From positions 1 to 64,000 of the forward strand of contig JBEKZV010000001.1 of NCBI GenBank assembly GCA_049509515.1: a DNA stretch of 64,000 bases. Reading direction: 5' to 3'. The position numbers and the translations under genes are program-made. Position 1 is the stretch's first letter; each line of letters opens with the position of its first letter. Below, piece by piece: positions 17,188 to 23,400 of the stretch. The stretch is from JBEKCP01 sp049509515 (GTDB lineage: Bacteria; Planctomycetota; Planctomycetia; Pirellulales; Thermoguttaceae). The notes under the pieces were generated by a model. That model ran no database searches and had not been told where the DNA came from. It saw only the letters and a program-made list of their open reading frames with translations.

Positions 17188-18840
17188 CTAAGCAAGGGGC
17201 AACAGTGGGAACAACCGCAGCAGGCCGGCGGATGCCTCTTCCTCCTCGCTGACCACCGCGTCGGCGCCGGCCTGCCGAAGGCCGGCGACGTTGCCCCGGT
17301 AGCGGCAGCGGACCAGTACCCGGCACGTGCGGTTCAGGCGGCGGATGGCGGCCACGATCTGCCGGGCCGCCTGGTCCTTGGGGACGGTTACCACCGCCAG
17401 CCCGCACTGCCGCAGGCCCGCGCGGCGGAGAACGTCCGTGTCCGTGGCATCGCCCGCCACGGTATGAAAACCCTCTTGGGCGAATGGGTGGAGATTGACG
17501 GGGCTGAGGTCCACCAGGCACACGTCGATGCCGCTGGTTTCCAGCCGCGAGGCCACCTGGGCGCCGATCGGTCCCAGCCCGATCACCACGGCCCTGCCAC
17601 CCGCCTGCGGCGGGTACCCCGGCGGCGGCTCGCCGCCGGGGCCCTGCGGGGTGTCCGCCCGGTCTCCCAGCAGCGGATCGGTCCAGCGGAGGCCGGTGCG
17701 GATCAAGAGCGGCGTGAGGATCAACGTCCCCACGGCGATCGTGAGCAGGACGTGGAACGCCTCTTGCTCGAGGATTCCCACCGCCAGCCCGGCCGAGAGA
17801 AGGAGGAAGGAGAACTCGCCGAGTTGGGCCATGCCCATGGCCATGCCGACGGCCGGCCGCCAAGGCAACCCGACGGCCCTCAGGGCGGCAGCGGCCGCCG
17901 CGGTCTTCAAGGCCAGCACCACGAGCAGGCCGCCGAGGCACAGCCCGGGGTGCTCGACCAGCACGTCCAGCCGCATCAGGGTGCCGAGGCTGACGAAGAA
18001 GATCGCGGCGAACGTCTCGCGATAGGGCAGAAAGAGGGCGTCGATCTGGGCGGTCAACCGGTTCTGACTGAGCACCAGTCCGGCGGCCAGCGCGCCGAGG
18101 GCCGGCGGCAGGCCGACGGCATAGGCGGCCAGTCCCGCTCCGCCGAGCACCGTCAGGGCGAACAGTACAACAAGTTCCGTACTCCGCAGGCCGGCCAGCA
18201 TCGGGATCACGGCCCGCGAGACGGCATACCGCAGTCCCAGCACGGCGGCCACGAAGAACACGGAGACGCCGCCCAGGGACAGCCATTCCCGCGTGCTGGG
18301 GCCTTCGCCCGCGCCGCAGAGCAGCGGCACCAGCAGCATGAGCGGCACCAGGGCGGCGTCCTGGAACAGGAGGATGGCGATAGCCCGGCGGCCGTGAGGG
18401 GTCTCCGTCTGGCCGAACTCCTCCAGGGCCTTGTAGACCAGGATGGTCGAGCTCAGCGCGGCGGCCGTGCCGGCCAGGATGCCCGGCCGCCAGCCGAGCC
18501 CCAAGGCCACGGCCAGGAGCGTGGCGGGGGCGGCGACCAGGAGCATCTGCAGCGTGCCGCCCAGGAACAGGGCCCGGCCCAGGCGCACGAGTTCCCCGAG
18601 TGAGAACTCCAGCCCGATGGAGAACAACAGCAGGAGCGCCCCGGCCTGGGCCAGCGATTTGACCTGCGGCATCTCGCTGCGGATCACGCCCAGCCCGCCG
18701 CTCCCCAGCACGGCCCCGACGGTCAGGTAGCCCACCAGCACCGAGAGGCCGAACCGCTTCGAGATCACCCCGGCCGAGAGCCCCGCCAGGAGGATCACCA
18801 AGAGATCCAGCACCAGTCTCGCAACCAGCGGAGTGTCCAC
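17188..18840 (-). CDS. CPA2 cation:proton antiporter with RCK (TrkA-N) domain, KefB/YbaL type
   Basis: 550 residues; GTG 18840 is preceded by GGAG at spacing 9. Residues 1-385 form about twelve membrane helices of the CPA2 family, with 'GYLTVGAVLGSGGLG', 'LLLFSIGLEFSLGEL', 'GTAAALSSTILVYKAL' and 'ILLFQDAALVPLML' (family residues Q-D at the exchange site) and 'GMAQLGEFSFLLL'. A Pro/Gly linker leads to a Rossmann RCK_N domain at about 415 ('VVIGLGPIGAQVASRLE', then 'VAGDATDTDVLRRAGL'). No RCK_C domain follows. K+ or Na+/H+ exchange at the inner membrane, gated by nucleotide, is the likely role. Confidence 0.85.
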   Translation of the reverse strand: MDTPLVARLVLDLLVILLAGLSAGVISKRFGLSVLVGYLTVGAVLGSGGLGVIRSEMPQVKSLAQAGALLLLFSIGLEFSLGELVRLGRALFLGGTLQMLLVAAPATLLAVALGLGWRPGILAGTAAALSSTILVYKALEEFGQTETPHGRRAIAILLFQDAALVPLMLLVPLLCGAGEGPSTREWLSLGGVSVFFVAAVLGLRYAVSRAVIPMLAGLRSTELVVLFALTVLGGAGLAAYAVGLPPALGALAAGLVLSQNRLTAQIDALFLPYRETFAAIFFVSLGTLMRLDVLVEHPGLCLGGLLVVLALKTAAAAAALRAVGLPWRPAVGMAMGMAQLGEFSFLLLSAGLAVGILEQEAFHVLLTIAVGTLILTPLLIRTGLRWTDPLLGDRADTPQGPGGEPPPGYPPQAGGRAVVIGLGPIGAQVASRLETSGIDVCLVDLSPVNLHPFAQEGFHTVAGDATDTDVLRRAGLRQCGLAVVTVPKDQAARQIVAAIRRLNRTCRVLVRCRYRGNVAGLRQAGADAVVSEEEEASAGLLRLFPLLPLA

Positions 18841-18941
18841 GGGAAACGGCTCCGGACTGTCCCGGCCCGTCGCCGGACGGTACACTGGACAGTCGAAATC
18901 ACCACCATACCTTACCAGCCCCGCATCGAGGAGTCGTCGCC

Positions 18942-20180
18942 ATGTTACGCGCGTCTTGGATCTGTGCCGTGCTGGCCGCCCTGTTATGGTTGCCGGCCGG
19001 GTCGTGGGGGGCAAGTCCCGACCTTGTCCTGACCGTGCCGCCCAGCCTGGCAACGCTCCACCTGGCGGTCGATCTGCCGCAATCCTCGCGCGTCCTGACC
19101 GCCGGCCCGGGGCAACTGGCGGAGATCGGCGCTCCGGCCGCGCCCATCCCGGTGCAAGGGGTCCCTTTGCCCGCGGGCGACGGTTCGGTGCTCAATAAAT
19201 CGAACCGGCTGGTGGCCGACATTCCCCCGCGGGCAGGTGCCACGGCACCGAGGCGAGTCCGGCTCGAGCCGGCCGCAGCGAGCGGGGCGCCGCAGTTCCG
19301 CTTCGTCGACCTCGACGAAAAATCGCTGAAACTCTTCGAGGGCGACAAGCCCGTGCTGGTCTACAACCACGGGACGATCACCTGCCCGAAGGTGCCCGCC
19401 AAGGACCCGCGGCGGAGCCGGGCCTGCTACGTCCACCCGCTGTGGGGCCTGGGGGGTGAAGTCCTGACCGACGACTTCCCGGCCGATCACTACCATCACC
19501 ACGGCATCTTCTGGACGTGGCCCCACGTGGGCATCGACGGCGAGCAATACGACCTGTGGGCCGACAGCGGCATCGCGCAGCGGTTCGTCCGTTGGCTGGA
19601 CTGCGAGGCCGGGCCGGTGGCGGCCGTCCTGGGCGTCGAGAACGGCTGGTTCGTCGGCGAGAAAAAAGTGATGGTCGAGCGGGTCTGGCTGCGGGTGTAC
19701 CGCGCGACCAAAGACGAGCGGTCGATCGACCTCGATTTCACCTGGATCCCGACGGACCGCGCGGTCACGCTCCGCGGGGCGGAGGAGAAGAGCTACGGCG
19801 GCCTGACGGTCCGCTTCGCCGTGGGCAAGCCCGCGGAATCGGTCATCACCGTGCCGGGCGGTCCGGCCAAGGACGACCTTCCCGACACGCGGCTGCCGTG
19901 GGCCGACCTGACGGCGAAGTTCGCCGGGGCGGCCCGTCCCAGCGGGGCCGCCCTCTTCGTGCCCCGGGAGCATCCCGATTATCCCCCGACGTGGCTCACC
20001 CGGCATTACGGGGCGATGTGCATCGGCTGGCCGGGCGTGCATGGGAAAACCTTCCCGGCGGGACAGCCCATCCGCTTGAGCTACCGCCTGTGGATCCACC
20101 CCTCGACGGCCGGCACCGGCCAACTCGAAGCGGCCTACGCGGCCTACCTGACGTCCACGGCCGTCCGCTGGGAACCCTGA
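18942..20180 (+). CDS. Secreted PmoA-like (DUF6807) protein
   Basis: 412 residues; ATG 18942 has GAGGAG at spacing 9 and a leader (AVLAALLWLPAGSWGA). The conserved His-rich block 'DDFPADHYHHHGIFWTW' at about residues 177-193 and 'VHPLWGLGGEVLTDDFP' before it are the signature of the family annotated as 'methane oxygenase PmoA' (DUF6807), common in Planctomycetes beside carbohydrate genes; the name is historical and no methane oxidation is implied. The fold is a beta-sandwich and the histidines may bind metal or sugar. Transcribed away from the antiporter with a 101-base shared upstream region. Confidence 0.75.
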   Translation: MLRASWICAVLAALLWLPAGSWGASPDLVLTVPPSLATLHLAVDLPQSSRVLTAGPGQLAEIGAPAAPIPVQGVPLPAGDGSVLNKSNRLVADIPPRAGATAPRRVRLEPAAASGAPQFRFVDLDEKSLKLFEGDKPVLVYNHGTITCPKVPAKDPRRSRACYVHPLWGLGGEVLTDDFPADHYHHHGIFWTWPHVGIDGEQYDLWADSGIAQRFVRWLDCEAGPVAAVLGVENGWFVGEKKVMVERVWLRVYRATKDERSIDLDFTWIPTDRAVTLRGAEEKSYGGLTVRFAVGKPAESVITVPGGPAKDDLPDTRLPWADLTAKFAGAARPSGAALFVPREHPDYPPTWLTRHYGAMCIGWPGVHGKTFPAGQPIRLSYRLWIHPSTAGTGQLEAAYAAYLTSTAVRWEP

Positions 20181-20186
20181 TCCCCT

Positions 20187-20286
20187 CGTTCCCACGGCGA
20201 CCACGCCGACCAACGCCGGCCATGCCGACCATGCCGACCATGCCGACCATGCTGCGCACGGTGCCCGACGGTGCCCGGTGGGAACG
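20187..20286. repeat. Inverted-repeat element with a 9-base tandem repeat inside
   Basis: Arms CGTTCCCAC (20187-20195) and GTGGGAACG (20278-20286) enclose four near-perfect units of CCATGCCGA at 20220-20255 and a GACCATGCTGCG hairpin core. It follows the PmoA-like gene by seven bases. Confidence 0.6.
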
Positions 20287-20318
20287 GGGCATGGGACTTG
20301 TCCGGGCCGGTCATAGTC

Positions 20319-20828
20319 TCAACCCAAAGGCGGGAATTCGCAAGCGCGGCAAGGCGAGGCTCGGCAAGCGAGGCAGACGGCCGGCAAAGCGGCCCAGGGG
20401 GGGAACTCGCGGATTCCCTTCCGGAGCGCGGCCCGGATTGGACTCGTCCGCCAGCCGCGGACCTCGAACCCTTGAAGGCGCAGGCCGCACGGGCGCAACT
20501 GGAGATTGAGCCGGGCCTTGCTCGCCCGCATGAGGGCGGCCGCGTGCCGCCGGGTGCGCTTCATCACCCTGCGGCCGCGGAGCGGCGCTTGAAGGGCGAG
20601 CAACCGGCCACGGACCTCTTCGACCAGCCTGCCCGCGCGGCCAAGGTAGATCGCCCGTTGCCGGCCTTCTTCGCGGTAGATCAGCCGATAATAAGGCCCA
20701 TAGGTCTGCGTCCCGCGGCGGCGCCACGAGGCCACGACCGATCCTTGCCGCGCGAAGAGGTCCGGCCGCACTGCCAACAGGGCCAGGGCGGGATGCGGGT
20801 GTTGGTCAGCGCTTTGGCGATTTTCCAA
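20319..20828 (-). CDS. Conserved DUF6788-like protein of unknown function
   Basis: 169 residues from a TTG codon at 20828, chosen because a strong AGGAGG lies six bases upstream. The N-terminal half has 'HPALALLAVRPDLFARQG', 'VVASWRRRGTQTYGPYYRL' and 'YREEGRQRAIYLGRAG', a small beta-domain pattern seen in short proteins often found near mobile DNA (DUF6788-like, family call from memory). Residues 75-125 are helical and basic. The last 40 residues (AALPAVCLACRASPCRACEF) look like readthrough of non-coding sequence and may not be native. Function unknown. Confidence 0.45.
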   Translation of the reverse strand: MENRQSADQHPHPALALLAVRPDLFARQGSVVASWRRRGTQTYGPYYRLIYREEGRQRAIYLGRAGRLVEEVRGRLLALQAPLRGRRVMKRTRRHAAALMRASKARLNLQLRPCGLRLQGFEVRGWRTSPIRAALRKGIREFPPWAALPAVCLACRASPCRACEFPPLG

Positions 20829-21165
20829 TTCCTTCCTCCTCTCCGTCCCCCTTCATCCGAGGGGGCAACGCTAAAGGGGATGGTCCCATTTTCGTGACCA
20901 CGCTGCGCGTGGTGCCCGCGAAAATTGGGACAGTCCCCAGGCAGCCGGGGGTTCCCTTGGCCCGCGGAGCCGGCCGGGCGGGGACCGCGGCGACCGGGTG
21001 GGGTGGGATCGAGTACGGCACGTCGGGGCCGGGCTGTGGGACCGGCGCGGGGCGAGGGCTTTTCCGCTGCTTGGCGGCGGGCCGTTTCGGCCCGCGGGCC
21101 TTGCCGGCCGCCGGCCTGTTCCTGCTTGCCCGCCGGGTTTTGGGCTTGGTTTTCATGCCCTCCAT
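20806..21165 (-). CDS. Small Lys/Arg/Pro-rich ORF with a palindromic repeat inside
   Basis: A 119-codon frame from ATG 21165 (second ATG at 21156). Residues 4-45 are strongly basic (KTKPKTRRASRNRP..), resembling the tail-like basic proteins of planctomycetes. The C-terminal third is encoded by the palindromic repeat 20876-20938 ('TVPIFAGTTRSVVTKMGP') and overlaps the start of the next ORF by 23 bases. Either the repeat extended or disrupted a basic DNA-binding-like protein, or this is a chance open frame. Confidence 0.3.
   Translation of the reverse strand: MEGMKTKPKTRRASRNRPAAGKARGPKRPAAKQRKSPRPAPVPQPGPDVPYSIPPHPVAAVPARPAPRAKGTPGCLGTVPIFAGTTRSVVTKMGPSPLALPPRMKGDGEEEGIGKSPKR
20876..20938. 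repeat. 63-base palindromic repeat
   Basis: Arms GGGGATGGTCCCATTTTCG and CGAAAATTGGGACAGTCCCC face each other around a hairpin core GACCACGCTGCGCGTGGTG. Related 'AAAAGGGGACAGTCCCC' and 'GACCACGCTGCG' pieces occur at 23861, 34896, 37582 and 52826. Confidence 0.65.
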
Positions 21166-21374
21166 GATAGCGTGTTCCATAGCGAAAATCGGGCCAGTTT
21201 GCAGGAGGCGGGGCAAGGTGGGCAAGGACAATGAGTGATGTCCCTTCCGGTGTCTGGCGGGACTTGTTCCTGACCGCGGAATGGTAGTACAATTAGACGC
21301 GGGACGTGGAACGGAGCGTGTACCCGCGTCGGTGCCTGCGGCGCGAGAGCGGGGGTGTGTAGCCGGATTATCGC

Positions 21375-21632
21375 ATGAGGCTCTTCAAGTGGATCGAGTG
21401 GAACTTGGAGAAGATCGACGCGCACGGCCTCTCCGCGGACGAGGTCGAGGGCGCCTTCGACCATGTCCTTCACCTCAAGGAGCGAGAGGACGGCTCCTGC
21501 CAGATGTTCGCGGCCACGCCGTCAGGCCGCCGAATTTGGGTGATCTGGCGGTATGACCGGGAGGAGGATGAGGTTCCCGACATCTTCGGCGAACTGGGGG
21601 AAGTACCGATCTTCGTAATCACTGCGTACTGA
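21375..21632 (+). CDS. BrnT-like toxin candidate
   Basis: 85 residues. 'FKWIEWNLEKIDAHGLSADE' then 'VEGAFDH' fits the start of BrnT-type ribonuclease toxins (F-x-W-x-x-x-K...HG-s--E--E-f-). The end, 'RRIWVIWRYDREED' and 'EVPIFVITAY', fits their last strand (I-x-V-I-S/T-A-R). It is followed after 13 bases by a small protein with the pattern of AF2212/DUF104-like antitoxins. The fold is RelE-like and the expected activity is RNA cleavage. Catalytic residues cannot be fixed by eye. There is no clear ribosome-binding site right before ATG 21375. Confidence 0.5.
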   Translation: MRLFKWIEWNLEKIDAHGLSADEVEGAFDHVLHLKEREDGSCQMFAATPSGRRIWVIWRYDREEDEVPDIFGELGEVPIFVITAY

Positions 21633-21645
21633 GAAGGAGAAGCGA

Positions 21646-21900
21646 ATGGCCACCCCCGGAACTGATGATCGCAGCCCTGGCTGCAAAGCGCGTGACGAGC
21701 AAATCGCCGCAGAGCCGCGAATGCCGCCGCTGGACCTGCCCCCCGATGCGGCGTCCTCGCCCGTGGAGGCCCACCTCCACCCGCGCCACCGGCGTCCCGT
21801 GGCTATGGCCGGTGTCGTGGAGCACGGCTTGGTCCGCCCTCTCGACCCCGCGGTGACACTGGCGGAGAACGCGCGGGTGATTATTGTCGCGGCGGAGTAG
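21646..21900 (+). CDS. Small antitoxin-like protein, partner of 21375-21632
   Basis: 84 residues; AAGGAG at spacing 6 before ATG 21646. The C-terminal part 'GVVEHGLVRPLDPAVTLAE' plus 'NARVIIV' matches the AF2212/DUF104 pattern (a-V-y-e-n-G-v-L-r-P-l-e---L-e-g--V-v-V), found in antitoxins that pair with small toxins. The N-terminal 45 residues are Pro- and charge-rich and probably disordered. The tight spacing to the BrnT-like gene supports a two-gene unit, with the toxin first as in brnTA and higBA. Confidence 0.5.
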   Translation: MATPGTDDRSPGCKARDEQIAAEPRMPPLDLPPDAASSPVEAHLHPRHRRPVAMAGVVEHGLVRPLDPAVTLAENARVIIVAAE

Positions 21901-21928
21901 CCGGTTCTGAGCGGTCGTCCTTCAAGGC

Positions 21929-22010
21929 GGAAGGGGACATCACTCATTTGTGCCCTTCTTGTTCTTGTTCGCCTGAATGTCAGCGATGAATATCCGAGAT
22001 GTCCCCTTCC
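21929..22010. repeat. Inverted repeat, 13-base arms
   Basis: GGAAGGGGACATC at 21929-21941 and its reverse complement at 21998-22010 flank 56 bases containing TTCTTGTTCTTGTTC. No gene is seen in it. The GGGGACA core relates it to the elements at 20876 and 23861. Confidence 0.55.
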
Positions 22011-22107
22011 GTCTCAACAAAGGACGAGCGGCAGAGTCGGGCTGCGCCCGATCAGCCTGGCGGCTGACCGCTGTCCTATCCGTTGGGCGAACTAGGGTTA
22101 AACCTGC

Positions 22108-22560
22108 ATGAGCAATCACTTCACCGTCTTCGCGCATGGCGAGAGCTTCGACGTGGATGCGTACCTCAAGGGGGCACCGCTAGAGTTCGACCGCGTCTGG
22201 CATCGCGGTGACCTTCGGGGCTGTGCCGGGTTCATTCAAGACAAACATCCCACCAGCGGAGTCGAGAAGTTGTTGGGGGACGGGCGCGGATTGCCGATCT
22301 ACGAACAGGATCGTATCGCAACCAGTTTTCTTGAAGAGCACCAACAGGCGCTGACTGAGCTATCACGCTTCCCCGGCGTAGACACGTTCATTCTGGGCCT
22401 ACACCGTCGGATCGACTTGACACCGGACCTGCGTGGCTTTTGCATGTCAGCCTTCCCAAGGTTGATGTACTTTGCGCTCCGAACCGGCATCACCCCGACG
22501 TTCTACGTGGACCTCGTCCCGAGCGAAGACTACAAGGAAAGGTGCCACTGTGACTCATAG
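22108..22560 (+). CDS. Hypothetical protein
   Basis: 150 residues from ATG 22108, no leader and no membrane segment. 'FTVFAHGESFDVDAYLKGAP' and 'FDRVWHRGDLRGC' form a compact N-terminal unit; the rest is helical with 'GVDTFILGLHRRIDLTP' and 'LRGFCMSAFPRLMYFALRTG'. I do not recognise the family with confidence. It looks like a soluble cytoplasmic protein with normal coding statistics, standing alone in an accessory area between toxin-antitoxin genes. It is somewhat less GC-rich than its neighbours, which may hint at transfer. Confidence 0.6.
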   Translation: MSNHFTVFAHGESFDVDAYLKGAPLEFDRVWHRGDLRGCAGFIQDKHPTSGVEKLLGDGRGLPIYEQDRIATSFLEEHQQALTELSRFPGVDTFILGLHRRIDLTPDLRGFCMSAFPRLMYFALRTGITPTFYVDLVPSEDYKERCHCDS

Positions 22561-22901
22561 GTTGCCCAACACGGTTTAGGTGCTTCGGCCCTGCAAGGGG
22601 CCCTGCAAAAGGGGCCGGGAGTCTTTCCCTTGGGCCCAACAAAGGGGCCCGACAAAGGGGTGGGGAGTCGTTTTGGAAGGACGCGCAGAATCAAGGACCT
22701 GTGGCGCCCCTTGCATCCTTCGCGGCGAGCGATGCTCCAAGTCTCCGGCAAGAGCTCGAAGGGGCGATTCGTGCCCCAGCGGCAGAGGCGGAACTCGGCA
22801 TCAAGGGCCAGAATCCGGCCCGTCCGCAACCATGCGCCCAGGTCTGTTCCCAAGCGGGCGGACGTACACTAGAATTCGATCGGCGAGGAGCAGATCAAGC
22901 T
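22561..22901. other. Intergenic region with a dispersed direct repeat
   Basis: No gene is supported here. Bases 22601-22632 (CCCTGCAAAAGGGGCCGGGA then GTCTTTCCCTTG) recur, with a few changes, at 23217-23247. The last 20 bases hold the ribosome-binding site (GAGGAG, 22885-22890) of the next gene. Confidence 0.5.
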
Positions 22902-23159
22902 ATGAGAACGATAGACCTATCCGAGGTGCCCGCGTTGGCTGCCTACGTGCAGTCGGCCAGTTCGGAGCCGGTTGTGCTGACGCAAGACGGGCAGGCGGTC
23001 GCGGCGGTTATTCCGGGCGATGAGCGGGACGTGGAGAACCTGCTGTTGAGCATCAACCCGCAGTTCCAGGCGGTTCTGGAGCGTTCGCAACGGCGGCTCG
23101 AATCGGAAGGCGGCCTTTCCAGCGCAGAAGTGCGGCGCCGCCTCGGGCTGGATCCCTAA
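22902..23159 (+). CDS. Phd/YefM-type antitoxin, orphan
   Basis: 85 residues; GAGGAG lies before ATG 22902. 'MRTIDLSEVPALAAYVQSA', 'EPVVLTQDGQAVAAVIPG' and 'DVENLLLSINPQFQAVLERS' follow the Phd/YefM layout: a beta-alpha DNA-binding N-terminus with the 'pviVtr-GkpvavlvP' strand pair, then a helix and a disordered toxin-binding tail ('GGLSSAEVRRRLGL'). No toxin gene follows; the next 240 bases are repeats. The partner is either elsewhere or lost. Confidence 0.7.
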   Translation: MRTIDLSEVPALAAYVQSASSEPVVLTQDGQAVAAVIPGDERDVENLLLSINPQFQAVLERSQRRLESEGGLSSAEVRRRLGLDP

Positions 23160-23216
23160 TTGCAAAGCGCCGCCGGCCGCTATCTTCGCAGCAGGCCGGG
23201 GCGGAACGCCGTCCGG

Positions 23217-23391
23217 CCCTGCAAAGGGGGCGGGAGCCTTTCTCTTGACCGGGCGGGCTTGCCCGCCATGCTGTGGTCGCCTACATTCAAACGCTGTCGG
23301 CAGCGGCGGGGTCGGGAGACCCGCGCCGAACAATGGCGGGGTCAGGGGACCCGCGCCGAACAATTCGGGACACCCGCGCCGAACAATTTAG
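23217..23391. repeat. Direct-repeat copy and 31-base tandem repeat upstream of the beta-helix gene
   Basis: Bases 23217-23247 are the second copy of the repeat at 22601. At 23305-23391 a unit GCGGGGTCGGGAGACCCGCG followed by CCGAACAAT occurs twice almost perfectly, with a third partial copy; 'CCCGCGCCGAACAAT' appears three times. The last copy ends just before the AGGAG site of the gene at 23401. Confidence 0.65.
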
Positions 23392-23400
23392 GAGAATCCC

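Noticed and set aside
17464..18603. 379-codon plus-strand frame over the antiporter gene
   Set aside because: Composition is rich in Gln, Arg, Gly and His, typical of the antisense of a membrane-protein gene; no start signal.
23305..23391. CRISPR array
   Set aside because: Units are directly adjacent without unique spacers, there are fewer than three full copies, and no cas gene is nearby.
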